From Telopea speciosissima (taxonomy: Eukaryota > Streptophyta > Magnoliopsida > Proteales > Proteaceae), in the NCBI RefSeq assembly GCF_018873765.1, contig NC_057924.1:19401542-19465541 (forward strand): 64,000 nucleotides of DNA, read 5' to 3'. Below, one piece after another: positions 29,407-40,913 of the stretch. The translations under genes were made by a program, and so were the position numbers. The notes beneath the pieces were generated by a model. The model did no database searches and was not told where the DNA came from. It was given only the letters and a program-made list of their open reading frames with translations. How positions within the stretch are numbered: the stretch's first letter is position 1; the number at the start of each line of letters is the position of its first letter.

Positions 29407-30990
29407 TGATAAGCATATTCATGTGTGAAATTATTCTATTTTATTCTGTATTTTTATCTGCTTAGAATGGAGTTATTCAAGTATTTTTCTGTATTTTTAG
29501 GATACATGAGTATTTTTAGCATATTGGAAGTATTGGAGAAAAAAAGTGTATTTTTGGAATCTAAATTGAGAAAACCAATTTGGAGGAGTTTAACACTATA
29601 CAAGCCCAGCCCAATGAAGAACTCTTGTATTTTCAAGTTCAGGGGGTGATCCCCATCTAGCTCCACCGAATTTGGTCTCAGGGGTATATTGATCATTTTG
29701 CATGAGGATGATGCAAGCAAAGTCGAGCTTTATTTTGTGGGCCATATGTAATTTTAGAAGTTTTGGAGGAGCAAAATGTAAAAAAAGCATTACAGGATCA
29801 TGTGCATAAAAGATGCTAAATGAAAGGATTTGATGTAATCTAGGCACTAGTTTACCCATGGATCGACTCACATGTGATCAAGGGTGAGATGGAAAGAAGT
29901 TTCACTGAAGACTTATCGGCATAATCGTAGTTTCAGAAAATTAAGAAATTTTTAGAAAATATCCGATATTGAACTTTTATGATCCGAAACATTAATTGAG
30001 GCAACTTTAATTATCGAATTGGGTCCATCCATGACCAGGATGTAGAGATATTTTCAAAAAAAAGATTTTGATCAAATTTAAAATATAGGTTGAGTTTTAG
30101 ATTTAAATACTCTAATTCTATTTCTCTTCCCTATCACCCTCACACATGTTCCCTCTTTCCTTCTTTTTCTCCTCTCCCTCACAAATCCCTCATGGGTCCA
30201 TCTTTCTTAATTCCATTCCACTTTTTTCTCTCTTTCCTCTAGTATCTTTCCAACTGTCTAATCCCTCACGTTTCTCTCACCCAATCCCTTTCAACCCCAA
30301 AATCTTTTATACTTTTTAAAAAAACCCCTCACGGTCTCTACGCCTCAATTAATCTTTCTAGGTTTCCCTTCCTTCGAGATAGATTTTTGAAATCTACTGA
30401 GGACAATTGGATGGAGGGAGGGGGGATTTTCACGGTACAACAGCACCATTACCGAACCAGCATCTTCTCCATCATCATCTTCTTCCAATGTTTTTCTTCT
30501 TGGATAGCAACTCGTAGAGATTGCCAAGCACTCCTCCATCCAACGCCCCCATTGAGTAACATCGATCAACATTGCATCAGTCCAGCCTCTTGTGTTTTGA
30601 CTCCATGGAAGGTCACCATTTCTGCCCCATGTCTCTTAGCACCATGAACGGCTAAGTATTTTTTATCTTTAGGTGTAGATAAACCAATGGTAGTTGTTGT
30701 TTAAAATTCTGATTTGCATTCTTAATTGCTTGATGTTGAGACTCCATCCCTACTTGGATGATTTTTAATTGATGTACTTAATTGAAGAATTTTGATTCTG
30801 TGATTCATTATTTTTCCTTCAAGCAATAATATTATTTTCTTATGTAGTTGTATCAATGATGGATTATAGTTGAATGAGCTAGTTGTACCAAGCCCTTAAG
30901 CAAAGGACAATAGTATTCATCAAGATAATCCATACCTAGGAAGTACCCTACATTTTGTGGTGTTATTAGACCTGTGGTAGTAATAAACCG
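29407..30990 (+). repeat. Truncated gypsy-type LTR (related to the 31543 solo LTR)
   Basis: It begins TGATAAGCATATTCATGTGTG, closely like the start of the solo LTR (TGATGAGCATATTTATATGTG). A pyrimidine-rich stretch at 30120-30310 parallels the CT-rich middle of the solo LTR. I could not find the LTR end, so the right boundary is a guess. No coding sequence is supported. Confidence 0.4.
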
Positions 30991-31019
30991 AAGCATGCAT
31001 CAGAATTGAATAATAATTC

Positions 31020-31205
31020 CATTGGGGATTCGAACCCTAAGGATAGCCTTTTAGGATTATATGGGTATTTTGGTAAATTATTTATACAGAAAAGGTCCCT
31101 AAGACGCCAGTGTCCAGACCGAAACTGCACACCCCCACCCCAAACTTTATAGCACCTCTTCTAAAAAGTCCTAAACATGCCCTCTATTTGACAAAATTTC
31201 ATATT
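31020..31205 (-). repeat. Dispersed repeat shared with the OMT upstream regions
   Basis: The reverse complement matches 24765-24950 and 39945-40125 (CAAATAG, TTTAGGACTTTTTAGAAG, CAGTTTCGG, GACACTGGCGTC, AATTTACC). It is a non-coding interspersed family with at least three copies in the window. Confidence 0.75.
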
Positions 31206-31542
31206 CTACTTATGTAGAGGAGATATCAGCACAATTCCTACACCTTAGACTGGAAAAAGGTGATACAGTCTGATAGAAAGTACTAAATTTCCAAGGGCCA
31301 ACTTCCGAGAGGCATAACTTTGCCCATACTCTTTCGATTTACAAGTGAACTAGGTAGAGCATGGGCATTCCTCCGAAATTCCTTTTGTTTTCAAGGCCCC
31401 ATATGGTGTTCTAAAGTTTTGGCACCATCTTTTGAATCTTGAAATTCGGCGCACTTTTTGAATTTTGAATTTTGATGCATTTTTTGAATTTCAACTTATA
31501 CTTTGACCTATTATATAAGATATCTTTGGAGCTTGTGATCAT

Positions 31543-33210
31543 TGATGAGCATATTTATATGTGAATTTATTGCCTTTATTTATTGTATTTTAATTATTAG
31601 AACAGTGCTGCCCGAGGTATTTTTCTGAGTTTTCAGGTATTAGATTTATTTTGCCTGAAATTAGAGAATTCGAGCTTAAAAATATGAAAGACACCAATCT
31701 CAGGCCAAGATCGAGGGAGCTGGACCATTATGAGCCAGAACCAGTCCCATCTTGAACCAAGTTTTGAAGACCAAAGTGCAGTCCATATTTCCATCGATTT
31801 TTCAGAAAGTGTATTTTTGACCAAGGTCTATTTGTTGGTGACATCTAAAATTCAAGATTTTTGGAGTAAAGCCCAAGTCAAAGCTAGCTATCGAATCATG
31901 GAAAGAAATTTGGAGTGAATCTCTCTCTCTCTCTCTCTCTCAAAATATCTGTTTTTCTTTCTTTCATATTTTCTCTCCCTTTTCCCAAATCTCTTTCCTA
32001 AAATCTCTCCTCCCTCCCACGTTTTCTCTCTCTCCCATCTCTCTTGCTTTAAAAAAAAAAAAACAATAAAGGAATGAAAGAAAACATGAGAGGGGGGAGA
32101 TATTTCCTTTTTTTTTTTTTTAAGTTTTCTCTTCCTTCTTTCTTTCTCTCCAATTTCTTTTCCTTTTTTTTCTCATGCCACCTCACCTCCTCCCTCCAAT
32201 GATTTTGGCCTCTCCCTCCTCTATAAAAGGATCAGCCCCATCATTAATAAATATTCTTCTCTCATTCTCTCATTCTCTATTCTTCCTCTTAAAAAAGGGA
32301 TTCATTCTTCTTAGTCTTTTTAGCTTTCTCTCTCTTTTCTAGTTTCTTTGTCTAAGCTTAGAATTTCAATGTAATTTTGTCTTTTTAATTCCTAGGTCTA
32401 ATATAATTGAGGATTTTTAATGCCCATCCCCTTCTTCCATTGATGTACTTCAAGTTTTTGATTCAAGTTTAAGGTTGAAATTTTTTCTTCAATGGTTCAA
32501 GTTCAAGTTAAGCTAAGTTCTTTAATCTTTTGATTTTATTTTTTATAATTTAGTTTTAATGTTCTCTTCATCAACCCTCTCTCCTTCCATCGATTTTCCC
32601 ATGGCCAACTAACCCTCAAGTCTTGGGGTGGGATGAAGCCATGAGGGAAGGATTAGTTGATGATTTGCATGCTTGTGTATTAATGGACATGTTCATTGTT
32701 TGGGCTTACAATTGTTGACCGCTCCATTGTGCCTGTCATCCTATTGGACTATATGCAATATTGCCGCCGTAGCCATTGTGACACTATTCATGTTCATGAT
32801 TTTAAGATCTAATTGTGTATTAAATACGTACTACTCATAGGATATGTTAACCCTTTTTGCCGCATCTCCTATAGACCTAGACTATGATATATACAATGCT
32901 TTGATGTGTTGATCATTGACTTACCCTAAACTTGTGGTGGATTCCATCCCCAAGAGCCCATCTCAATTTCAATCTACCCATCTCATTCTCTTACTTTTTG
33001 TCTTAATTTTGTTTACCCTAGTTTATCTTAGTTTCTTAATTTGATAGTTGATCTTGGAATTTTTCTTAGTTTAAGTTTAGAGATATAAATTGCTTGTTGA
33101 GTACACTTTGCCTATATTGAGAGTAAAGATTTAAGCAACCCGACCTCCCTGAGTTTGACCCCTAGCTACAGCTGATACTGTGCGTTTGCAGTTATTTTTC
33201 TTATCAAACA
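31543..33210 (+). mobile_element. Solo LTR of a Ty3/gypsy element
   Basis: 1668 bp from TGATGAGCATATTTATATG to CTTATCAAACA, flanked by perfect ATCAT repeats (31538-31542 and 33211-33215). A TATA box CTATAAAAGG lies at 32221-32230, a (CT)n microsatellite at 31919-31942, and the end has the GTTTGCAG..ATCAAACA typical of large plant gypsy LTRs. No internal region is attached on either side, so it arose by LTR-LTR recombination. Confidence 0.9.
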
Positions 33211-33211
33211 A

Positions 33212-33226
33212 TCATCTTAAAAAATT
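33212..33226. repeat. LINE5 target-site duplication, left (degenerate)
   Basis: TCATCTTAAAAAATT pairs with TCATCTTGAAATTTA at 34855-34869. It overlaps the ATCAT duplication of the solo LTR, which suggests that the LINE landed at the LTR edge. Confidence 0.6.
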
Positions 33227-34847
33227 GGCAGATAATACGGTTTTTGCAGCCTTCATGCAGGGGAGATTTGTTAAAGCCAATGGTTCGCTTACAAAATCAA
33301 TAGGTTGATCAACGATCCTTCCAGGGCTTTGCAAGGTTTGGGGGTTTGTAAACTCGACAGAACGTTGGGTGGTTGGAAATGGAAACTCCATTAAATTCTG
33401 GTATGATAAATGGATTGGAGACCACAACGTTGAGGATTTAATGCTGTCTTCTCAATTCCCCAGTCCCTCTCTACGTTGGTCTCGGATTTTTTGGAGGAAG
33501 GAACTTGGGATTTTTCGGCGACAACAGTCCTTGCTCTTTAAAATATTTTTTCAATCATCCAAGGCATGGATATCTTTGTTACTAGTAGGAGTGATTGTCG
33601 TGTCTGGGCTCACACTAAATCTGGGATTTTTTCGGTGGCATCGGCCTGGGAGGCTTTGAGGGTCAAGGCTGCTCCTTCTACGTGGGGTTGGACGATTTGG
33701 CAAAGAAATTTGCAACCCCGTACCTCTGTATTTGGGTGGTGTTTGGTGCATGGTGCTCTTCCAACTGATGACAAAGTGCGTCGTAGGGCAGGGGCACTGG
33801 TGTCCAGGTGTGATCTTTGTGGTGATGATAGTGAATCTGGAAACCATATTTTTATCGACTGTGCTTTCTCGAGTAATATTTGGAGGGAAATCCTTTATTA
33901 CTTCAATGAGAGTTGGTGCGGTTTTCCATTTATTGAGCTTCTCTTTTCTAGGTGGCGAAGAAAATCTAAGGTCGTTCCCCTGCCCAAAATTTGGGGGTCT
34001 CTTATTATTATTATTTGTCACCAGATATGGTTGGAGCGTAACAGCCGGAGATATGAAAATTGGAGAAGAACCCATTCCCAAGTGATAAATTTGTCCAAAA
34101 CCTGATCCTTGCTTGGAAGATGCGAGTTGCTATCACCAAATCACCAGCAAAAAATATTATAGAGGTGAAGTGGAAATAGCCATCTACAGGGTGGTGGAAA
34201 TTAAGCATTGATGGTTCCTCGTTGGGAAATCCAGGGTCTGCAAGAGCTGGTGGGATTTTTCGGATCCCCTTTGACACTCCTATTAGATGTTTTGCTACCT
34301 TTCAAGGGGTAAGAACAAACTTCATGGCAGAAATGGCGGCTTTCTTGGTGAGAATAAAGGAAGCTCGGGAGTTATGCATTTCCAAGCTCTGGATTGTAGG
34401 TGACTCTACAGCTACAGTTACTGCTATCCTCTCCCGCAAGATCCTTTGGTGTTTTATGTAGATTTGGTGGTCAATTTCTCCTTACCTTGATTCTATTCAA
34501 TGGAGAATCACCCATTGCTATAGGGAAGCTAACATGCTAGTAGATGCTTTAGCAAATCATGCAGCCAATGGAAAAACTTCAAACAATTGGCAAGCAACTC
34601 CTAACTTCATTTCTCAGTTGTCTCGTGGGTTGCGCTTGGCCGCCCTTGCTACAGATTTACATAATTCTCTCTTTTGGGGCTTTGGGATTTTTTTCATTCT
34701 ATGTATGTGATTAGATTTTCTTGGTTAGGCCTTTTGCTGATGGCATTGCCGAAGGTGAAAGGTCAGACTTTGGAGAAGGTTTTTGGTAGCTTTCCAGTCT
34801 TTTTTTGTAACACCACTACTTTGTTGACCTTTAGACCAAAAAAAAAA
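33227..34847 (+). mobile_element. LINE5: 5'-truncated forward LINE
   Basis: Only the 3' third of ORF2 is present, followed by a 3' UTR and an A run at 34838-34847. Segments in order: ERWVVGNGNSIKFWYDKWIG (33360), the zf-RVT region (33566-34105) and RNase H (34180-34580). It sits immediately after the solo LTR. Confidence 0.88.
33250..34660 (+). pseudogene. LINE5 ORF2 tail: zf-RVT and RNase H
   Basis: After WVVGNGNS the frame shifts into a 179-codon stretch (33566-34105) with SAWEALRV, HGALPTDDKV and the Cys/His cluster SRCDLCGD...HIFIDCAFSS. RNase H follows from about 34190 with LSIDGSSLGNPG, FMAEMAAFL, VGDSTATV and ANMLVDALANHA; the usual ECDS reads VGDS. A stop (TAG) follows WCFM at about 34460. 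Not functional. Confidence 0.85.
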
Positions 34848-34869
34848 TTAATCGTCATCTTGAAATTTA

Positions 34870-35184
34870 TAAAAACAGCTGTTTTCATCTCTATTTTCTA
34901 CCTTGTGGATTTTGGGATCATTTGTGCTAGAATGATATCTAGCCCCCCATTCTTTTACTACTTATGGGATTATGATATTGATATTATTGCCTTAACATAT
35001 ATTACAATATTGAGACTACAAATAGATGAGAGGAATACACATGTTGGAAACTTAATCACCTATAGTGCACCTACTATAATGAGAAAGATTACAGTATATT
35101 GTATCTACTATATTGAGAGAGATTAAGAGAGATTATAGGTTGCCATGGGATTGCATGCTTGATACTCAAGCAATAGCAAATATA
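34870..35184. other. No gene recognised
   Basis: AT-rich sequence with imperfect short repeats (TATTGAGA, CTACTAT). I see no coding motif, RNA gene or repeat boundary. Confidence 0.4.
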
Positions 35185-37051
35185 GAAAGAACAGATAAAG
35201 ACCAGGTGCCATTGCATAGTAAGGCTGCAAATTCATCCGACATGGCCATCTACAAATTCATCAGACATGGCCAGCTGCCATTGGGGATCCTTCACGGCGT
35301 GGGAATTAACATGTAGGTTTTGAGGGGGTAGTTGGGTCAAGTGTGGGGTGGGCTATATTGGTATGAAGAGCTGTGGAAGGGTCATGATAGAGGTCACTGA
35401 GGAGGTGCGTCCGAAGTGGGGGTCGTTTAAGGGGTTAAAGAAGGAGGGGGGGGGGACAAACTTGGAGAGTGGGAAAGGGGATTGATACTAGAAATTGGGG
35501 TTTGGGTGGGTGGTGTTTGGGGTGAGTGTGGGAATGGTGGAGGGGCGTTGAGTAGTGGGGGATCAGGGAAAATGGTCAAGAGTAGGGAAACCCAAGGAGG
35601 GGAGGTGTAGGGGAGGGGGATTCTTGAAATGAAAAGCGAAGTTCATCAAACCGGACATGGCGAGCAACATAAATGCGAGGTGACTCAAGATGCATGCAAC
35701 GATAACCATGGTGATGAGGACTATACCCAAGGAAGACACAGGGAGTGGACCGCGGACCCATTTTATGACTATTATATGGTCGAAGAAAAAGAAAACAAAG
35801 GCACCCGAAAACTTGAAGAAAGCTGTAATAAGGTGTTTGGGATGTGAGAAGTTGGTTGAGGGAGATGTTGCCAATAATGGGAGTAGGCATCCGATTGATT
35901 AGGTCAATTGTTGTTTCAAAGGCATGATCCCAGTAAGCATGAGGCACAGAGCTTGGAGCCAAGAAAGTGAGCCCGGTCTCAGCAATATGGTGATTACGCC
36001 TTTCAACGGTGCCCTGTTGCTCATGAGTATGAGGGCATGAAATACGATGGTGAATGCCAAGAGATGCAAAATAAGAGTGGAGAGAGCTGTACTCCCCTCT
36101 CCAATCAGTTTGGATATTTTTTATTTTTGTAGAAAATTGACACTCAACAAGGGCTTGAAATTATTTAAAAATAGAAAAAGCATCAGACTTAACCTTAAGA
36201 GGATAAAACCAAATATACTTAGTAAAATCATCCACAAAAATAATGAAATAACGATGTCCAAGAAAAGAAATAGTGGGAGAGGGTCTCCAAATGTCACTAA
36301 AATATTAAAAACAAAGAAGAACTACTATGACTACTTGATTCACGAAGGGTCAAACAGCATGATTGACCTATTTGACAAGAAAAACATAAGTGAGGAGCTG
36401 GAGGAAGCTTGACATCATGGAGCATGAGACGAAGTGAACGGTCATCAGGGTGACCAAGTCTTTGGTGCCATTGATCATAGGAGGAGATCTGCATAAGATT
36501 GGTGGAGGGACCGAGCAACGGCAATAAGGGTAGATAGTAGAGACCATCCTTGCTAGGTCCCATAAGCAAAATTCAATTGGACGTCGGGTCCTTCACATTG
36601 AAATGGGAAGCATGAAATTCAAAAAATACATTGTTGTCAAAAGCAAACTTATGAACGGAAAGTAAAGAACTAGTGAGGGAAGGGACATGTAAAACATCAG
36701 AAAGAGATAAAGAATGAGTAGGAGAAGAAATAGAAGAGGTACCATTATGTGAGATCGGGATAGAGTTACCATCACCAACTATCAAACCACAATTACCATT
36801 GTACGATGCATATGAAGAGATCGACTGTAGATCAGGTGTCGCATGATTCGTCGCCCTAGTGTCAGGAAGCCAATGGGAAAGGCCGTGAAGATTGGTGGTT
36901 GGAGGGTATAATGGGGTTGAGGGTAGTATAGTTGGGGTTGGGGTGTGGGTAGTAAGGAGGGTTGGGCATGGTAAGGTATGTGGAAGGTGAGGGAGAATGG
37001 GTGGTGGTTGCCATTTGGGATTGTTGACCTTTTATTGCGATAGTAGCAACC
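35185..37051 (-). pseudogene. Copia D: gag-end, protease, integrase and RT start (fragment)
   Basis: Reading right to left: a Pro/Ser-rich gag tail (37098-36862), a protease site read as WLPDTRATNHAT (normally DSGATNH), VGDGNSIPI, VLHVPSLTSSLLSVHKFA, the pre-integrase DQWHQRLGHPDDRSL, a damaged integrase core, then YWDHAFETTIDLINRMPTP and VFLGYSPHHHGYRCMH. A Pro/Ser-rich linker appears as a G-rich stretch on the forward strand (35330-35560), and the start of the reverse transcriptase (DPQWQLAMSDEF, LLCNGTW) follows. It has frameshifts throughout. A 25-bp tandem duplication lies at about 35228-35277. Its right edge is the breakpoint of the segmental duplication. Confidence 0.82.
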
Positions 37052-38083
37052 TTGTCTAAAGAATTCGACATGAAAGATCTTGGTGTAGTAGACACCATTA
37101 TTGGTATGAAATTAAGTTTTGATTGGCAAGGGATCGGTCTTAGCCAAACTCATTACATTGAGAAACTACTTTCTAAATGGGGATACAGTTGCAAATTAAT
37201 TGAGACACCTTATGACTATAACCAACGGCTGAAACCTAATACAGGTGAAACTGTGAATCAGTTAGATTATTCTAAACTGATTGGTAGTCTCATGTATGCA
37301 ATGAGTTATACTAGACCAGACATAGCCTTTACGGTAGGCATACTGAGTCGATTCACTAGTAATCTTGACAAAGAGCATTGGGATGCTCTGACGAGGCTTA
37401 TGAGATACCTTAAGGGTACTCTAAGGTATGTCTTACACTATACTGGACATCCTCCAATTTTAGAAATATATTCTGATGCATTGTGGTGCTCAAATTTGGG
37501 AGACAGTAAATGTACCAGTGGATATGTATTTACAATGGGTGGAGCAACTGTTGCATGGAAATCCAAGAGACGGAATTGTATTGTTCTGTCATCTATGAAA
37601 TCGGAACTTGTTGCTCTAGCTTCTGCAGGAGATGAAGTAGAGTGGATCAAAGATCTGGTTAGGGATATTCCATTGAGAAGTTTGAAGTTAAACTCTCTAT
37701 CTTTATTCTGTGATAATCAAGCTACGAAAATGATAGTTAATAACTCACTCTTTAATGGAAAGAGGAGGCATATCAGGCTGAAATAGGCCATGCTGAATTA
37801 TCTGACCGAATACAGAATCATCACTTTGATCAATGTGCGATCGAAGGATAATATGGCAGATGCTCTTACAAAGGGACTGGACAAAGATCGAACATTCAAA
37901 ACTGCAGGGGAAATGGGATTAAAGACCTTTCAGGCATGTCTTAATCTAATCCTATGTTATTTTGAATTATTCGAATCTCATCTAGCCATAATAAGCATTT
38001 GTGACAATTTACATATTTCTGATAATCTGGTAAGATTACAAAGTATGGAGGTTTGTGAAACCATTCCAAATTTGATGGTGTAG
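37052..38083 (+). pseudogene. Copia A second copy: reverse transcriptase tail and RNase H
   Basis: A 244-codon open stretch (to 37786) reads SFDWQGIGLSQTHYIEKLLSKWGYSCKLIETP, then YSKLIGSLMYAMSYTRPDIAF and the RNase H up to RRHIRLK. It ends at a TAG that is CAG in the first copy (23005). After the stop the frame continues (MLNYLTEY, SKDNMADALTKGL). It retains Gln at the position where the first copy has TAG (22480). Confidence 0.9.
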
Positions 38084-38466
38084 TAAATTTCTGTATGACG
38101 TTTCCTTATTTTGTTATTCCACAAAGAAATATGAAAATCATTTTGATATGTTTTGTTGATAGTTTGCTTATCTTTCAATCCTTCATAGTATGATGTGTCA
38201 TTCCAAACTTAATGATACAACATATGTGATTGCTATGATGATTATAATATTCCAGAAGGAAACATGATATGGTCCTTCTGAAAGAGATTATATAGGGTCT
38301 TGTTCTTGTATAAAAACTTGATGATAATGCTTATTGTTGAATTTTGATTCATTTTTTGCCATTATATGAATTGTACTAAGTTCTTCTGGTTGAACTAGAT
38401 ACTCTTATATTTTATGCAAATAATTGAATTCATTTTTCTTATGAAATTCATTTTTGATAAATTACA

Positions 38467-38536
38467 GAGGATGACGAAGATGGAGGAGAACGTTTAAATA
38501 TGGAACTCGATGATGATGACTTACTTGATGAGTAAA
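38467..38536 (+). other. Exon-like module in the second Copia A copy
   Basis: TAAATTACAG is followed by a frame encoding DDEDGGERLN..LDDDDLLDE and TAA. The tail is longer than in the first copy. Further upstream, TATTCCAG followed by AAGGAAACATG (38250-38265) could be another acceptor. Confidence 0.42.
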
Positions 38537-38761
38537 GTCATTAAGGATTGCAAGGATTTTTTTCTTTTAACTTTTCACCTGCATGTGGAATTTCTTGTTG
38601 TTTGGGTTTAGATTCGATCTAAAACTCAAAGGTTCTATTTCTTGAAGTTTACTTTATGATCCGTTAAAGTTTTAAACATTCTGTTTATTTGGTACAATAT
38701 TGCGTTTGAACAATGTTTATCTATTCTTGGTGCCGACTATATGTAGAACATAGGAGGAGAT

Positions 38762-38979
38762 TGTTGGGTATATTCTATAACTCTAATATATGTTTTAATA
38801 TAAGTTTACTTGAATAAGGAATCAAGCTGTGGTGGGCCCCACTGGATAGAACCCATCTAACCTAAAACCCTAGTCTTTCCTATAGATACTAACTGGAGGC
38901 AGCAACATGTTTATTCCAAGGTTGATATGCATGGTGTATTGCTTTAAGCAACCTTGTGCTTAAACCCTAAACCCTAACA
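38762..38979 (+). repeat. Copia A second copy: 3' LTR
   Basis: 218 bp from TGTTGGGTATATTC to CCCTAACA, with the telomere-like CTAAACCCTAAACCCTAA near its end. Confidence 0.92.
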
Positions 38980-40300
38980 ATTTTTAGGCTATTACAACAG
39001 GTAATCGACAAAGCACCGACGAACCTAAAGAAATTACACGTTTATGGAATGCCCCACTTTTTATGTACAACTTATAATATTCTTCCACTATCCTTAATTA
39101 TAGAATGTAAACAATTACTAATACATCTTCACTCTCAACTTTTCATACTAAAACATGACTCACAGGTTGTCTTTAGGTAGATAACATATTAAAAACATAT
39201 CGCAACAGCCATGGCATTTTATTTGGTCTTCCATTTTGCCCCCTACAAGCAATGGTGCCTCGCGCGAAAGTTGTTGCGCACACCTGACTCTCCATTGGGC
39301 ATAAGAAGCCTTGTCTTTGTTGTTCTGGCGCGCTAGGAGCTCAGGGAGTTTCTTCTTTCTTGCTCCCTTCGCTCCACTAGCCTTGATTGGCGGATGGATG
39401 TACCAAGGTGCGTCTGATGGTATCGTATATAAGATCACGGCTGCATTTAGGGAGCCCGAAGGGCTTCTTCAACAAGCCGGTAGTGATCTCACTTTCAAAA
39501 GAGAGTCTCGACGTGGCGGTGTACATGTAGCTCCATAGCGGAGCGGCTATTGGGCGACCGACCTATCAGACCTGGTAAAAAAGCAAGTGAAAGAAGGATC
39601 AATGACGATGAGCATTTTATTCCACCTACTGTCGCAGTTAAGAGCTGCACTAGCATCCTATCAATGTATTTTAGAAAAACATTAACAAAAAAATGATGTA
39701 GAAGAAAATGGAAATCATAAACAAACAATCACACGACGATCACAAGGATTTTTGTGGTTCAGTAATATTACCTACGTCCACACTTTACCATCAATGAAGA
39801 ATAGGGCTATAGTCGCTTGACTTCACGCCTCTCTCATATTAATTAAAGAGTAAGAAACATCACTATAAATTTAAGCGAAACCCTATAAGTGATGAGAGAG
39901 GGTTCCTTTCGACACCGAGTGCAGTTTTGGATGAAGGAGGGTGGTCGAATAGGAAATTTTGTCAAATAGGGGGATATATTTAGGACTTTTTAGAAGGTGG
40001 TGCTACAAAGGGGCCATGTAGTTTCAGCCCAAACACTGGCGTCATCGGGATCTTTCCCATAAGTAATTTACCGGAATACCGATATAACCCTAAAATAATT
40101 ATTTTTGGGGCCTACCGCCCCCGAACCCCAACCATGGACCTACCAATTCGTTAACTCTAGTAACGAAGATAAACACGTGAGACCCACCTATTCCTCTGGA
40201 TCTCTTAACGGCCCTTTGGAATCAGCCTAGTTATACAAGCACCAAAATACAAGACATCGTACCCCAACATGTATATTTACCAAGCTTAATTAAACGGATT
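38980..40300. other. OMT2 upstream intergenic DNA (copy of 24213-25124)
   Basis: It is collinear with the OMT1 upstream DNA except for a 398-bp extra segment (39214-39611). The dispersed repeat seen at 24765-24950 is present at about 39945-40125. No gene is recognised. Confidence 0.75.
39214..39611. other. 398-bp insertion absent from the first copy; possible organellar DNA
   Basis: The flanking bases join perfectly in the first copy (CAGCCATG|AGCATTTTATTCC). The insert is bounded by a direct repeat GCATTTTATT (39214-39223 and 39612-39621). Its base composition and phrasing (TTGCTCCCTTCGCTCCACTAG, GGAGCCCGAAGGGCTTCTTC) are unlike the AT-rich surroundings and reminiscent of plant mitochondrial intergenic DNA; that is impression, not a match. 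The 92-codon reverse reading frame in it has no recognised domain. Confidence 0.5.
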
Positions 40301-40528
40301 AAAATCCTCTGCAGTGCGGGCATTTGGTGGTGCACTCCAGTGCGACCTTGAGAGCTCGACTTGTGGAGGAAGCATCATCCAACGGTGCGAACTTGATGGA
40401 AAGCAGTTTTTTTTTCTCTTTTTTTTTCTTCTTGAGCTCGGCACAATTGGATGTGGCATCTTCCACGTGTCCAGCTCTTAAGCCCGTACTACAATGCACC
40501 GCCAGATTAGGATACCACACAGGATTTT
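40301..40528. mobile_element. Foldback MITE-like element upstream of OMT2
   Basis: The duplicate of 25125-25350, with the same inverted arms and the same CACGTG. It moved as part of the segmental duplication. Confidence 0.6.
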
Positions 40529-40832
40529 TTTCCTAATAGCTAAACTTATCTAACCTGATCCCAATCCTGTTATTGGAACTATGTTTTAATATTTCTAGGG
40601 AATGACATATATTAAATAAGTTCAACCTTTTAAACACAAGGTTGGGATGGATTAGATTTGAAATTAGGTGGACCATGAGCGATATGACGCTGTGCCCCCG
40701 TTTCCCTACATTAGTGGAAAAGTAGGAAAATATTTCATTTCCCATCCATTGTTATTATTTTAATATTAAACTTAGCTATAATGGGAAAGAAAAAATCACA
40801 TAGCCTTTTTCCACTTTGAACTCTTATAGATG

Positions 40833-40913
40833 TATATAGCATCAGTCTCACCTCTCAACATAACCTAGATTTGAGTAAGAGCAGAGAGATTTCTTGAAAT
40901 AGTGAGAAAATAA
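40833..40913 (+). promoter_or_regulatory. OMT2 core promoter and leader
   Basis: The same TATATAG-to-ATG arrangement as OMT1, essentially identical. It could still be transcribed, reading into the Copia C fragment. Confidence 0.5.

Larger units (their letters stand above)
37052..38979 (+). mobile_element. Copia A second copy: 3' half
   Basis: Collinear with 22228-24212: from SKEFDMKDLGVVDTI to the LTR end. It keeps the polypurine tract, the exon-like module and the 218-bp LTR, and is followed by the same flanking DNA (ATTTTTAGGCTATTAC). So it was copied with the locus and not inserted separately. Confidence 0.93.

Noticed and set aside
39160-39438. 92-codon reverse open stretch in the 398-bp insertion
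   Set aside because: It spans the insertion boundary, has no recognised domain and is unlikely to be a gene.
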